NCBI RefSeq assembly: GCF_014596525.1
Contig: NZ_MSJP01000003.1
Location: 1-64,000 of the forward strand
DNA from: Streptomyces sp. CBMA291
GTDB taxonomy: Bacteria > Actinomycetota > Actinomycetes > Streptomycetales > Streptomycetaceae
DNA length: 64,000 nt
Direction: 5' to 3'
The notes beneath the pieces were generated by a model. That model was not told the origin of the DNA. It did not search any database and saw only the letters and a program-made list of their open reading frames with translations. A program made the position numbers and the translations under genes. Within the stretch, counting starts at the first letter, position 1. The number at the start of each line of letters is the position of its first letter. Shown here one piece after another: positions 52,300 through 60,078 of the stretch.

Positions 52300-52554
52300 T
52301 CAGACGGCAAGAGCCTGCTTGACCTGGGCGAGGCTCGGGTTCGTCATGACCGACTCGGTGCCAGAGGGGGAAATCGCCAAGACCGTCGGGACGGTCTGGT
52401 TGCCGCCGTTGGCCTTCTCGACGAACGCCGCCGACTCGGGGTCCTGCTCGATGTTGATCTCGGTGTACGCGATGCCCTCACGGTCCATCTGGCTCTTCAG
52501 TCGGCGGCAGTAGCCGCACCACGTGGTGCTGTACATCGTCACAGTGCCCTGCAT
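52300..52554 (-). CDS. mrx1: Mycoredoxin-1-like glutaredoxin
   Basis: 84 residues with a thioredoxin/glutaredoxin fold; active site TWCGYCRRL with Cys13 and Cys16, cis-Pro in QTVPTVL. Start VTMYSTTWC and ending LAQVKQAL are typical of actinobacterial mycoredoxins, which reduce mycothiol mixed disulfides. ATG 52554 has AGGAG about 10 nt upstream. It is divergent from the uvrD2-like helicase, the same arrangement of neighbours (NudC, Mrx1, UvrD2, WhiB7) known in mycobacteria. Cytoplasmic redox enzyme. Confidence 0.93.
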   Translation of the reverse strand: MQGTVTMYSTTWCGYCRRLKSQMDREGIAYTEINIEQDPESAAFVEKANGGNQTVPTVLAISPSGTESVMTNPSLAQVKQALAV

Positions 52555-52701
52555 GGCGAGGCGCTCCTCTGGTTTCGCTGACGGGTGCCGAGAAGAAGAA
52601 CGTACGCCCTGTCCGTCCCATTCCCGGAATTCGTATGACAGAAGAGGCCCCCTGTGGACAAGCCTCCGCGTCGGGCTCCGCCGACCTGGCAGCATTGGAG
52701 G

Positions 52702-54882
52702 GTGACAGCAGCAACGCACTCCACTCTCTTCCCGCAGGTCCCGGAGACGGCCGACGCGGTGCTCGACGGGCTCGACCCCGAGCAGCGCGAGGTCGCCCTG
52801 GCCCTGACCGGCCCGGTGTGCGTGCTGGCGGGAGCCGGCACGGGCAAGACGCGGGCGATCACCCACCGCATCGCCTTCGGGGTGCGCTCGGGCAGACTCC
52901 AGCCCGCCAGTGTGCTGGCCGTCACGTTCACCAACCGTGCCGCGGGCGAGATGCGCGGGCGGCTCCGGCAGCTCGGCGCGGGCGGGGTCCAGGCCCGCAC
53001 CTTCCACTCCGCCGCCCTCCGCCAGCTCCAGTTCTTCTGGCCGAAAGCCGTCGGCGGCGAGCTGCCCCGGCTCCTGGAGCGGAAGATCCAGCTCGTCGCC
53101 GACGCGGCGGCCCGCTGCCGTATCCGACTCGACCGCAACGAGCTGAGGGACGTCACCAGCGAGATCGAGTGGGCCAAGGTCACCCAGACCGTCCCCGCCG
53201 ACTATCCCGCCGTCGTCGCCAAGGCCCAGCGGGACGCCCCCCGCGACCCGGCCGAGATCGGCCAGATCTACGCCCTGTACGAGCAGCTCAAGCGCGACCG
53301 CTCGGTGATCGACTTCGAGGACGTGCTGCTGCTCACCGTCGGCATCCTCCAGGACCGGCACGACATCGCCGACCAGATCCGCACCCAGTACCAGCACTTC
53401 GTGGTGGACGAGTACCAGGACGTCTCCCCGCTCCAGCAGCGGCTGCTCGATCTCTGGCTCGGCGACCGGGACAACCTCTGCGTCGTCGGCGACGCCAGCC
53501 AGACGATCTACTCCTTCACCGGCGCCACCCCCGACCACCTGCTGAACTTCCGCACCCGCCACCCCGGCGCCACGGTCGTCAAGCTCGTCCGCGACTACCG
53601 CTCCACCCCCCAGGTCGTCCACCTCGCCAACGGACTGCTGAGCCAGGCCCGGGGCCGGGCCGCCGAGCACCGCCTGGAACTGGTTTCGCAGCGCGACCGG
53701 GGCCCCGAGCCGGTCTACACGGAGTACGCCGACGAGCCGACCGAGGCCGAGGGCACCGCCCGGCGCATCCGGGACCTCATCGCCGCGGGCGTCCCCGCCG
53801 GCGAGATCGCCGTCCTCTACCGGATCAACGCCCAGTCCGAGGTGTACGAGCAGGCACTCGCCGACGCCGGGGTGCCCTACCAGCTGCGCGGCGCCGAGCG
53901 CTTCTTCGAGCGCCAGGAGGTACGGGAGGCGGGCATCGCCCTGCGCGGCGCCGCCCGCGCGGGCGGCAACGACTCCCTCCTCGACGACGCCGAGGACCTT
54001 CCCTCCCAGGTCAGGGCCGTCCTGTCCACCAAGGGCTGGACCACCACCCCGCCCACGGGCTCCGGCGCCGTCCGCGACCGCTGGGAATCCCTCGCCGCCC
54101 TCGTCCGGCTCGCCGAGGACTTCACCCGCGCCAAGCCCGGCGCCACCCTCTCCGACCTGGTCGCCGAACTCGACGAGCGGGCCGCCGCCCAGCACGCCCC
54201 GACCGTCCAGGGCGTGACGCTCGCCTCGCTGCACGCGGCCAAGGGCCTCGAATGGGACGCCGTCTTCCTCGTCGGCCTCACCGAGGGCATGGTCCCCATC
54301 ACCTACGCCAAGACCGACGAGCAGATAGAGGAGGAGCGGCGCCTGCTGTACGTCGGCGTCACCCGCGCCCGGGTCCACCTCACGCTCTCCTGGTCGCTCT
54401 CCCGCTCCCCGGGCGGCCGGGCCTCCCGCCGCCCCAGCCGCTTCCTCAAGGGGCTGCGGCCCGGCTCCGGCTCCCTCGGCACCGTCGCCTCCTCCGGCGG
54501 CACCGGCCCCTCCGGCGGCTCCCCAGGCGCGGCCCGGCGCAGGCACCGGGGGCCCGTCCTGTGCCGGGTCTGCGGGACGACCCTCACCGAGGCGGGCGCC
54601 ATGAAGCTGCTCCGCTGCGAGGACTGCCCCTCGGACATGGACGAGGGCCTCTACGAACGGCTCCGGGACTGGCGCTCCGAACAAGCCAGGGAACTCGGCC
54701 AGCCCGCCTATTGCGTGTTCACCGACAAGACGCTGATGGCGATCGCCGAGCGGGTCCCCGCCACCGACGGGGAGCTGTCCGTGATCTCCGGCGTCGGCAC
54801 CCGCAAGCTGGGTCGCTTCGGCGCCGATGTCCTGGCCATCTGTGCAGGTGAGGAGGGTGGGGCAGGAGGGGACGAGGACTGA
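52702..54882 (+). CDS. uvrD2: ATP-dependent DNA helicase UvrD2
   Basis: 726 residues. SF1A motifs: AGAGTGKTR (43-51), LAVTFTNRAAGEM, TFHSAALRQL, VVDEYQDVSP, VVGDASQTIYSFTGA, VKLVRDYRST, SLHAAKGLEWD, YVGVTRARVHL. The C-terminus has a tetracysteine motif (LCRVCGTT ... RCEDCPSD, about 621-645) and an HRDC domain (AYCVFTDKTLMAIAER ... GVGTRKLGRFG), the hallmarks of mycobacterial UvrD2. It unwinds DNA in repair/replication. GTG 52702 was chosen from family length; GTG 52654, preceded by AGAAGAGG, is possible. Confidence 0.93.
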   Translation: MTAATHSTLFPQVPETADAVLDGLDPEQREVALALTGPVCVLAGAGTGKTRAITHRIAFGVRSGRLQPASVLAVTFTNRAAGEMRGRLRQLGAGGVQARTFHSAALRQLQFFWPKAVGGELPRLLERKIQLVADAAARCRIRLDRNELRDVTSEIEWAKVTQTVPADYPAVVAKAQRDAPRDPAEIGQIYALYEQLKRDRSVIDFEDVLLLTVGILQDRHDIADQIRTQYQHFVVDEYQDVSPLQQRLLDLWLGDRDNLCVVGDASQTIYSFTGATPDHLLNFRTRHPGATVVKLVRDYRSTPQVVHLANGLLSQARGRAAEHRLELVSQRDRGPEPVYTEYADEPTEAEGTARRIRDLIAAGVPAGEIAVLYRINAQSEVYEQALADAGVPYQLRGAERFFERQEVREAGIALRGAARAGGNDSLLDDAEDLPSQVRAVLSTKGWTTTPPTGSGAVRDRWESLAALVRLAEDFTRAKPGATLSDLVAELDERAAAQHAPTVQGVTLASLHAAKGLEWDAVFLVGLTEGMVPITYAKTDEQIEEERRLLYVGVTRARVHLTLSWSLSRSPGGRASRRPSRFLKGLRPGSGSLGTVASSGGTGPSGGSPGAARRRHRGPVLCRVCGTTLTEAGAMKLLRCEDCPSDMDEGLYERLRDWRSEQARELGQPAYCVFTDKTLMAIAERVPATDGELSVISGVGTRKLGRFGADVLAICAGEEGGAGGDED

Positions 54883-54896
54883 GGAAAACTCGTCGG

Positions 54897-54935
54897 AAAA
54901 ATAGTTTGCGCCTGCCCGGTCAGGCCCCATAGGTT
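54897..54935 (+). promoter_or_regulatory. wblC promoter with AT-rich WhiB7-type element
   Basis: AAAAATAG (54897-54904) lies directly upstream of -35 TTGCGC (54906-54911); the -10 TAGGTT (54930-54935) follows after 18 bp. An AT-rich element just upstream of the -35 box is the known recognition site for WhiB7/WblC acting with the main sigma factor, so this is probably the autoregulated promoter. Transcription should start around 54942. Confidence 0.75.
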
Positions 54936-55054
54936 CTTAACCACGGAAACGGCGGCTTCTTCGAAGCCCTGTCTTCGTGTTGTACTTGTCCAAATAAACA
55001 TGAGGGTCCGGCTCACACCCGAGCCCTCCGAGACGCCGAGAGGAGGCGATTCCA

Positions 55055-55405
55055 GTGATCAGCTACATCAACCAGACCAGCACCGCCAGCTTCGTCAGCA
55101 GCGCCAAAATGACCGATCACTCGGTCGTCTCCACCTGCCTGCCCGCCTCGGCTCTCCTTGGCACCGGTCTGCCCATCGCCGGTCTTCCCGCCGCCGCCCT
55201 GCCCGTCACCGGTCTGTCCGGTCTCGGAGCGGCTGCCGTGCGGGAGCACCGGAACGAGCGACCGACCAAGGCACTGGAAGCAGTAGCAGGCGAGGCCATG
55301 GTCTATGGCTTTGCGGCGACCGGTGCCGGCACCCAGCAGACGACGCAGCACCACCACACGATGTGGGCCTTCCGTGGGCTCGAACCCTGGAGCGATCCAG
55401 TCTGA
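55055..55405 (+). CDS. Upstream ORF in the wblC leader
   Basis: 116 codons from GTG 55055, with AGGAGG 8 nt upstream, a near-perfect ribosome binding site. The peptide starts MISYINQTSTASFVSSAK and ends GLEPWSDPV; it has no domain and is probably a sensor of translation rather than a functional protein. Its stop codon (55403-55405) lies inside the 5' arm of a small hairpin just before the leader's intrinsic terminator. Stalled or slowed ribosomes on this ORF under translation inhibitors would change the folding and allow read-through into wblC. Confidence 0.7.
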   Translation: MISYINQTSTASFVSSAKMTDHSVVSTCLPASALLGTGLPIAGLPAAALPVTGLSGLGAAAVREHRNERPTKALEAVAGEAMVYGFAATGAGTQQTTQHHHTMWAFRGLEPWSDPV

Positions 55406-55470
55406 TACACGATCAGACCGGCGCCTTCAGGGCCGCGGAACCCCACCCGGGATCCGCGGCCCTTCTGTTT
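55400..55470 (+). terminator. Attenuator of the wblC leader: small hairpin plus intrinsic terminator
   Basis: Hairpin 1: GTCTGAT (55400-55406) and ATCAGAC (55412-55418) around 5 nt, containing the upstream ORF's stop. Hairpin 2: GGGCCGCGGA (55430-55439) pairs perfectly with TCCGCGGCCC (55453-55462) and is followed by TTCTGTTTG, a T-rich tract unusual for this genome. This is a classical intrinsic terminator placed 117 nt before the wblC start, inside its leader. Confidence 0.85.
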
Positions 55471-55578
55471 GTCCTCGAACGGGGACGGCGACACGAAGAC
55501 GCCTCGGTACAGCACCACCCGGTACCAGCCGAAACCCCGGCCCGACAGGCCGGAACGACCAGACGAGGAAAGACCACC

Positions 55579-55947
55579 GTGCAACTCGAAGCGCACGCCC
55601 CGTCCGTACCGCTTTCCGGATCGATCCCCCAGCCCGGCCTCACGGAGGACCCCGCTTTGACCCCGCTCACCACGCTCACCGCGCTCGACGACGCCATCGA
55701 GAACCTCGGCGTACCCGTTCCCTGCCGTGCCTACGACCCCGAGGTCTTCTTCGCGGAGTCCCCGGCCGACGTGGAGTACGCCAAGTCCCTCTGCCGCACC
55801 TGTCCGCTCGTGGCCGCCTGCCTCGCGGGTGCCAAGGAGCGCCGCGAGCCCTGGGGCGTCTGGGGCGGCGAGCTGTTCGTCCAGGGCGTGGTCGTCGCCC
55901 GCAAGCGGCCCCGTGGCCGTCCGCGCAAGAACCCGGTCGCGGCATGA
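55579..55947 (+). CDS. wblC: WhiB-family antibiotic-response regulator WblC/WhiB7
   Basis: 122 residues. Four cluster cysteines: Cys49, Cys72, Cys75 and Cys81 (PVPCRAYDP ... LCRTCPLVAAC), the [4Fe-4S]-binding Wbl pattern, then the GVWGGE turn (93-98) and the AT-hook RGRPRKNP (112-119), which is specific to the WhiB7/WblC branch. It binds the main sigma factor and activates intrinsic resistance to ribosome-targeting antibiotics. GTG start. Preceded by an attenuator leader and by its own AT-rich promoter element; overlaps the next gene by ATGA. Confidence 0.96.
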   Translation: MQLEAHAPSVPLSGSIPQPGLTEDPALTPLTTLTALDDAIENLGVPVPCRAYDPEVFFAESPADVEYAKSLCRTCPLVAACLAGAKERREPWGVWGGELFVQGVVVARKRPRGRPRKNPVAA

Positions 55948-56267
55948 ACATCACCGGAACCATCGACCGTCCCCTCACGCACGATCCCCAGAAGCAGGCC
56001 CCGATGACCCCTTCCACCAGCGAGCCCGCCGGCTCCGCCACCCCAGCCTTCGCTCCCGCCGCGGCGCCCGTCGCGCGTCAGAACAGGACCCGTGAAATGC
56101 AACTCATCCCAGAAGCCCTGGCCCGTGCCCATATGCACGAGCGACGGCGCGAGGCCGACGCGGAACGCCAGGCCCTGCGCCTGGTCGCCGCCCGGCGCAT
56201 GCAGCGTCGCGCCGAGCGCGTCTCGCTCCGCGCCCGCCGCGCGCTGGCCATGGCCGTCATGCAGTGA
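55944..56267 (+). CDS. Conserved small protein, coupled to wblC
   Basis: 107 residues, ATG overlapping the wblC stop (ATGA), so translationally coupled. The first ~45 residues are disordered (Thr/Pro/Ala-rich); the rest is a long Arg-rich amphipathic helix (LIPEALARAHMHERRREADAERQALRLV, then RRMQRRAERVSLRARRALAMAVMQ). High charge suggests nucleic-acid or membrane-surface contact or a coiled coil. No family recognised by me, but the coupling to wblC and clean ending before a strong terminator support reality. Confidence 0.75.
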   Translation: MNITGTIDRPLTHDPQKQAPMTPSTSEPAGSATPAFAPAAAPVARQNRTREMQLIPEALARAHMHERRREADAERQALRLVAARRMQRRAERVSLRARRALAMAVMQ

Positions 56268-56333
56268 CGTCCGCCCCGGGGCCCGGCCCCGGGAGGCCGC
56301 CCAGCCACTCCCGCGCCCTCAGGGGCGCCCCCC

Positions 56334-56364
56334 GCGGGGGCCGGTCCGTCGGACCGGCCCCCGC
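56334..56364 (+). terminator. Terminator of the wblC operon
   Basis: A perfect 14-bp stem GCGGGGGCCGGTCC / GGACCGGCCCCCGC with a 3-nt loop, 67 nt after the second gene of the operon. Confidence 0.9.
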
Positions 56365-56379
56365 AGCGCGTTGCCGGGG

Positions 56380-56482
56380 CGACCCGTGCGGTGCGTCGTG
56401 GTGGGGCCTGTGCGGTGCGTGCCTGCGTGGTGCGGCCCGTGCGGTGCGGCCTGTGTGGTGCGCGGCCTGTGCGGTGCATTGC
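56380..56482. repeat. Short GTGCGGTGCG repeats
   Basis: Variants of CCTGTGCGGTGCG recur six times in about 100 bp between the terminator and the next gene. No coding signal; probably a slippage-prone satellite. Confidence 0.6.
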
Positions 56483-56520
56483 CGGGGCGGCGGTCCCTTC
56501 ACCGGGCTATCGTCACCAGG

Positions 56521-56703
56521 GTGAACGACGTCCAACCCCCCGAGGGACCCTTCACCTGCGAGCGCTGCGGCACGACCGTCGACGCCCTGCCGCTGACCTG
56601 GACCCACGCGGTGGAGAACGGCCGCAGCGTGTACTTCTGCGAGGAGTGCGCCCGGACCAACCTCCGCGCCATCGAGGGCCGCCTCGACTCCTCCTGGTGG
56701 TGA
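56521..56703 (+). CDS. Small zinc-ribbon protein
   Basis: 60 residues with two CxxC pairs (TCERCGTTV and FCEECARTN) spaced for one zinc ribbon and a TWTHAVENGRSVYFC strand between. GTG 56521 is 7 nt after TATCGT, fitting a leaderless mRNA. It ends EGRLDSSWW. Possibly nucleic-acid binding; function unknown. Confidence 0.78.
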   Translation: MNDVQPPEGPFTCERCGTTVDALPLTWTHAVENGRSVYFCEECARTNLRAIEGRLDSSWW

Positions 56704-56746
56704 TCCCCTTTCGGGCAGGGGAGCGGGCGGCAGGGGAGCGGCCGGT

Positions 56747-56956
56747 TCAGAGCAGCGCGTCGACGAGGGCGGCGGCACCCGCGAGGGCGAAGACACCGCC
56801 GATCACCCTGCACGTGGTGACGCCGGCAGGCCATCGCCGGTAGGAGTAGGACATGATCTGGAACCAGTCGGCCGCCTTCAGGATGTCGGCGGCCACGACC
56901 CCTCCTGCCACGAGCGAGAAGCCTCCCCGGACCAGTGAGATGACATGCCCGTTCAC
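56747..56956 (-). CDS. Small membrane protein, DUF6199-like
   Basis: 69 residues with two hydrophobic helices (GFSLVAGGVVAADIL and CRVIGGVFALAGAAALVDAL) separated by a WFQIMSYSYRRWP loop. The layout resembles DUF6199-type two-helix proteins, which is a tentative match. The ATG at 56956 lacks a strong ribosome binding site. Convergent with the zinc-ribbon gene. Confidence 0.5.
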   Translation of the reverse strand: MNGHVISLVRGGFSLVAGGVVAADILKAADWFQIMSYSYRRWPAGVTTCRVIGGVFALAGAAALVDALL

Positions 56957-57020
56957 GGCGTGAGAACAACCAGCCGCCTCCTCGCGGCATAGCCCGCCTT
57001 TTTCTCGTGACGGACGGCGT

Positions 57021-58361
57021 CTACGGGGCCGCGAAGCCCGGCAGCCACTCCTCCAGCTCGTCCCGCAGCCGCACTGTCGCGTTCAGCTGGCACAGCACCC
57101 CGATGGTGCTCAGCGTCACCCGATGTATCAACAGATACGAGGGCGGAAGGTTCAGTTGCCTGCCCAGTTGGTGCGCGGGGGAGCGGGGGTCGGCGATCCG
57201 GGCCGCCTGCGTCCGCATCCAGCCCCGGGAGAAGCCGAAGGACTCCGCCTCCGCCGGTTCGATGATCGGCAGCAGATACTCCAGGACCGCGTCCGGATCG
57301 AGCGCCACGGACTCCTTGACGAAGCCCTCCGTCCGCAGCGCCGCGTAGACGCTCTCCGCCTCGCCCGCGAGCGTCAGCCGCAGACAGGCCCCGATGATCT
57401 CCGGCAGTCCGCCCGGCAGCCGGTCCACCGTGCCGAAGTCGAGGACGCCCAGCCGCCAGCCCTCCGGTCCCGTGTCCTCGCCGTCGCCCGGCAGCAGCCG
57501 GAAGTTCCCCGGGTGCGGATCGGCGTGCAGCAGCCCGGTCCGCGCCGGGCCCGAGAAGAGGAACCGCGCGAGCAACTGCCCCGCACGGTCCCGCTGCTCC
57601 TGGCTGCCCTCGGCGATCACCTCCGAGAGCGGCAGACCCTCCATCCACTCGGTCACCAGGACCTGGTCCGCCCGGTGCACCACGGCCGGCACCCGTACAT
57701 CGGGATCGTCCGCGAACACCTCCGCGTGCCGCTGCTGCGCCGCCGCCTCCAGTCCGTAGTCCAGCTCCTCGGACACCCGGTCCCGCATCTCCGTGATCAG
57801 CGGCTTGACGTCGAGCCCTGGGACCAGGGGGCCGAGCAGCCGTGCGAAGCGGCTCAGTTGCGTCAGGTCCGAAAGCAGTGCCTCCCCGGCGCCCGGATAC
57901 TGCACCTTGACCGCGACCTCGCGCCCGTCGTGCCACACTGCCCGGTGCACTTGCCCGATCGAGGCGGCTGCCGAGGGCTTGTCCTCGAATTCAAGGAAAA
58001 GCTCCCGCCACTTGTCGCCGAGGTGCTCCTCCAGAACGGCGTGGACCGTCCGCGTCGGCATCGGCGGCGCCGCGTCCTGGAGCTTCGTCAGCGTCGCCCG
58101 GTACGGCCCGGCGACCTCTTCGGGGAGGGCCGACTCGAAGACGGACAGCGCCTGCCCGAGCTTCATCGCCCCGCCCTTCAGCTCGCCCAGGACCTTGAAC
58201 AACTGCTCCGCCGTGCGCTGCTGGAGCTCCCGGGTGACCAGCTCGGCCGATCGTCCGCCGATCCGCTTGCCCAGGCCCCAGGTGGCCCGGCCGGCGAAGC
58301 CGAGCGGCAACGCGGCCAACTTGGCGGTCCGGGTGACCGCCTTCCGGGGAAGATCAGACAT
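57021..58361 (-). CDS. ABC1/UbiB-family atypical kinase
   Basis: 446 residues. Family hallmarks: GGAMKLGQALS (the KxGQ motif), the Ala-rich nucleotide loop AAASIGQVHRA, VAVKVQYPGA (catalytic Lys), the ExD-type EELDYGLEAAAQ, TGLLHADPHPGNF (catalytic loop) and VLDFGTVDRL (metal-binding Asp). ATG 58361 has GGAGGGG at 4-6 nt. ABC1 kinases regulate quinone or lipid metabolism; in mycobacteria a homologue also neighbours uvrD2 and whiB7, so this position is conserved. Specific role unknown. Confidence 0.93.
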   Translation of the reverse strand: MSDLPRKAVTRTAKLAALPLGFAGRATWGLGKRIGGRSAELVTRELQQRTAEQLFKVLGELKGGAMKLGQALSVFESALPEEVAGPYRATLTKLQDAAPPMPTRTVHAVLEEHLGDKWRELFLEFEDKPSAAASIGQVHRAVWHDGREVAVKVQYPGAGEALLSDLTQLSRFARLLGPLVPGLDVKPLITEMRDRVSEELDYGLEAAAQQRHAEVFADDPDVRVPAVVHRADQVLVTEWMEGLPLSEVIAEGSQEQRDRAGQLLARFLFSGPARTGLLHADPHPGNFRLLPGDGEDTGPEGWRLGVLDFGTVDRLPGGLPEIIGACLRLTLAGEAESVYAALRTEGFVKESVALDPDAVLEYLLPIIEPAEAESFGFSRGWMRTQAARIADPRSPAHQLGRQLNLPPSYLLIHRVTLSTIGVLCQLNATVRLRDELEEWLPGFAAP

Positions 58362-58402
58362 ACGCCCCTCCAAAACCCAGACTGCCTTGTCGCGCGGGCT
58401 CG

Positions 58403-59809
58403 TTACCCCGCCATTGTGTCCTGTGGGCCCCCGGCAGCCGAGGCGCGCTCCCCCTCCGTTCCGCGCGCCGCCCCGCAGGGGCAGGACGGATGGGCTCTCA
58501 ACCGCTCCGCCCGCCACTCAAGCAAGGGCAGCGACGTCTCCCAGCGGGTGCCCGTACTCGCCGGGAGATCCCCGTCGAGGAACGCCAGCGCGTGCGCGGC
58601 GGCGAGCCCCGCCACCGCCGTCGCCAGCCCCACATCGCAGGCGGGCAGCGGATGCGGGGCGCCCGACCGCCACTGGACGAGCAGCCGGGGCCAGTCCGGC
58701 TCGCCGTCGGTGCGGCCCTCCTGGAGACAGCGCGCGCAGGCCGTGCCGCCGGGCAGCACGAGCGGCCCGACCACCCCCGTCGCCTCCAGGACGCCCGCGT
58801 AGAGATGGGGAGTCCCGGTGGCGACCCAGGGACCGGCGGGGACCGGATCGGGGACGTACGCGCCCAGACCGTCCCTCGGCGCCACCACGACGAGGGAAAG
58901 CCCGGCACCGCCGGGCGCCTCACCCGCCCGACGGCCCCACCCGGGGCCACCGACTCGTCCAGGACCACCGTCCGGCTCAGGACCACCGCCCCACCCCGGA
59001 TCCGCCGGTCCCGAGCCTGCCGGTCCCGGCCCCAGGGCCGTCGTTCCCGCTCCCGGGCCGACTGCCTCCGGGCCGACCGCCTCCGAGTCGCCTGTTCCCG
59101 GGCCCGCCGGTCCTCGCCCCGCCGGTCCTCGCCCGGTCGGGTCTTGACCCGTCGGGCCGCCCGGGGCGCCGGTCACCGCCCGGACACCCGGGCCGCCCCG
59201 GAGCCCGGGGCGGCCGCGCCATCGGGCGATCGTGCGCCGGGCCGCCGTCGCCCGCCGCTCGCCCACGGACTCGGGAGGAAGGCCGCCCGGGGAGGTCTCC
59301 CAGGGCTCGACCCGGCCCGAGTCCAGCATCTCCACCGTCCCCACCCCGGCCGCCGACAGCAGGGCCGCCACCGTCGCCCCCACCCTCCCGGCGCCCCGGA
59401 CCTGGACGCGCAGCGCCCGCCGGGCCGCCAGGGTGCGCACCGCCCGCCCCGGCTCCGGATGCACCACGGACAGCGAGGCCAGATCGGCGCGAAGCGGATC
59501 GAGGGCCGCGTTTCCCGGGCCCGCCGCAGGGCCGGTCCTCCCGGGCCTGCCGTGCGCCGCGTCGGCGAGCAGCCCGGCCGACCGCAGCCGTCCGAGGAGC
59601 CCGTCGAGATGCCCGTCCGGCAGACCGCGCGCCCGCGCCTCGGCCCGCAGCAGCTCGACGCCCCGCGTGCCGTCGAGGAGCCCGAGGACCGCCGCCGTCT
59701 CCGGCGCGACCGGATCGAGCACCACCGCGTGCGCCGGAGTGACCCCGAACTGGACACAGCGCAGCCCCCGCCAGGCCCGTCGCAACGCCGGTTTCACCAT
59801 CGGATGCAT
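58403..59809 (-). CDS. ThiF/E1-like adenylyltransferase-related protein
   Basis: 468 residues. The N-terminal ~90 residues (QFGVTPAHAVVLDPVAPETAAVLGLLDGTRG) resemble the winged-helix start of TOMM-type ThiF proteins. A Rossmann-like segment follows (VQVRGAGRVGATVAALLSAAGVGTVEMLDSGRVEPWE), but a Gly/Pro-rich insertion of about 90 residues interrupts it (GPAGRGPAGPG-like). The zinc pairs are present: CARCLQE and, at the end, CPCG. No canonical adenylation Arg/Asp set was confirmed. The ATG at 59809 has no strong ribosome binding site. No precursor peptide or partner cyclodehydratase was found nearby. Confidence 0.8.
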   Translation of the reverse strand: MHPMVKPALRRAWRGLRCVQFGVTPAHAVVLDPVAPETAAVLGLLDGTRGVELLRAEARARGLPDGHLDGLLGRLRSAGLLADAAHGRPGRTGPAAGPGNAALDPLRADLASLSVVHPEPGRAVRTLAARRALRVQVRGAGRVGATVAALLSAAGVGTVEMLDSGRVEPWETSPGGLPPESVGERRATAARRTIARWRGRPGLRGGPGVRAVTGAPGGPTGQDPTGRGPAGRGPAGPGTGDSEAVGPEAVGPGAGTTALGPGPAGSGPADPGWGGGPEPDGGPGRVGGPGWGRRAGEAPGGAGLSLVVVAPRDGLGAYVPDPVPAGPWVATGTPHLYAGVLEATGVVGPLVLPGGTACARCLQEGRTDGEPDWPRLLVQWRSGAPHPLPACDVGLATAVAGLAAAHALAFLDGDLPASTGTRWETSLPLLEWRAERLRAHPSCPCGAARGTEGERASAAGGPQDTMAG

Positions 59810-60078
59810 GTCCCGCCCCCGCCCTCGTCCCGTACCGCACATTTCAAGATCGACGGCGCTTCTTTCGCCGCCCGGGATCGAGAATGCCTCCCCGCCGCGA
59901 ACCCCGCCGAAAGTTGTCCACAGGCACCGGAGTTAGTCATATGAGTGCTGTGGGGGAGGGAGAGAGTGGGGGAGGGGAGGCAGGGGCGCGTGTTCCGGGC
60001 CGCCTGGGAACGGGACTCGGAGACACTCTCCCTCGGTGCAGCTCCGGTCGGCTTCCGGCAGCGGGTAACGTCGAGGCC
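59810..60078. promoter_or_regulatory. Intergenic region with a single DnaA-box-like site
   Basis: TTGTCCACA at 59914-59922 matches the preferred Streptomyces DnaA box. TAACGT (60066-60071) lies 7 nt before GTG 60079, a leaderless promoter for the metallopeptidase gene. No gene is seen here. Confidence 0.4.

Noticed and set aside
55000-55947. A 315-residue N-terminally extended WblC starting at ATG 55000
   Set aside because: The frame is open but crosses an intrinsic terminator, lacks a ribosome binding site and does not look like protein before the WblC start; the Wbl family size fits GTG 55579.
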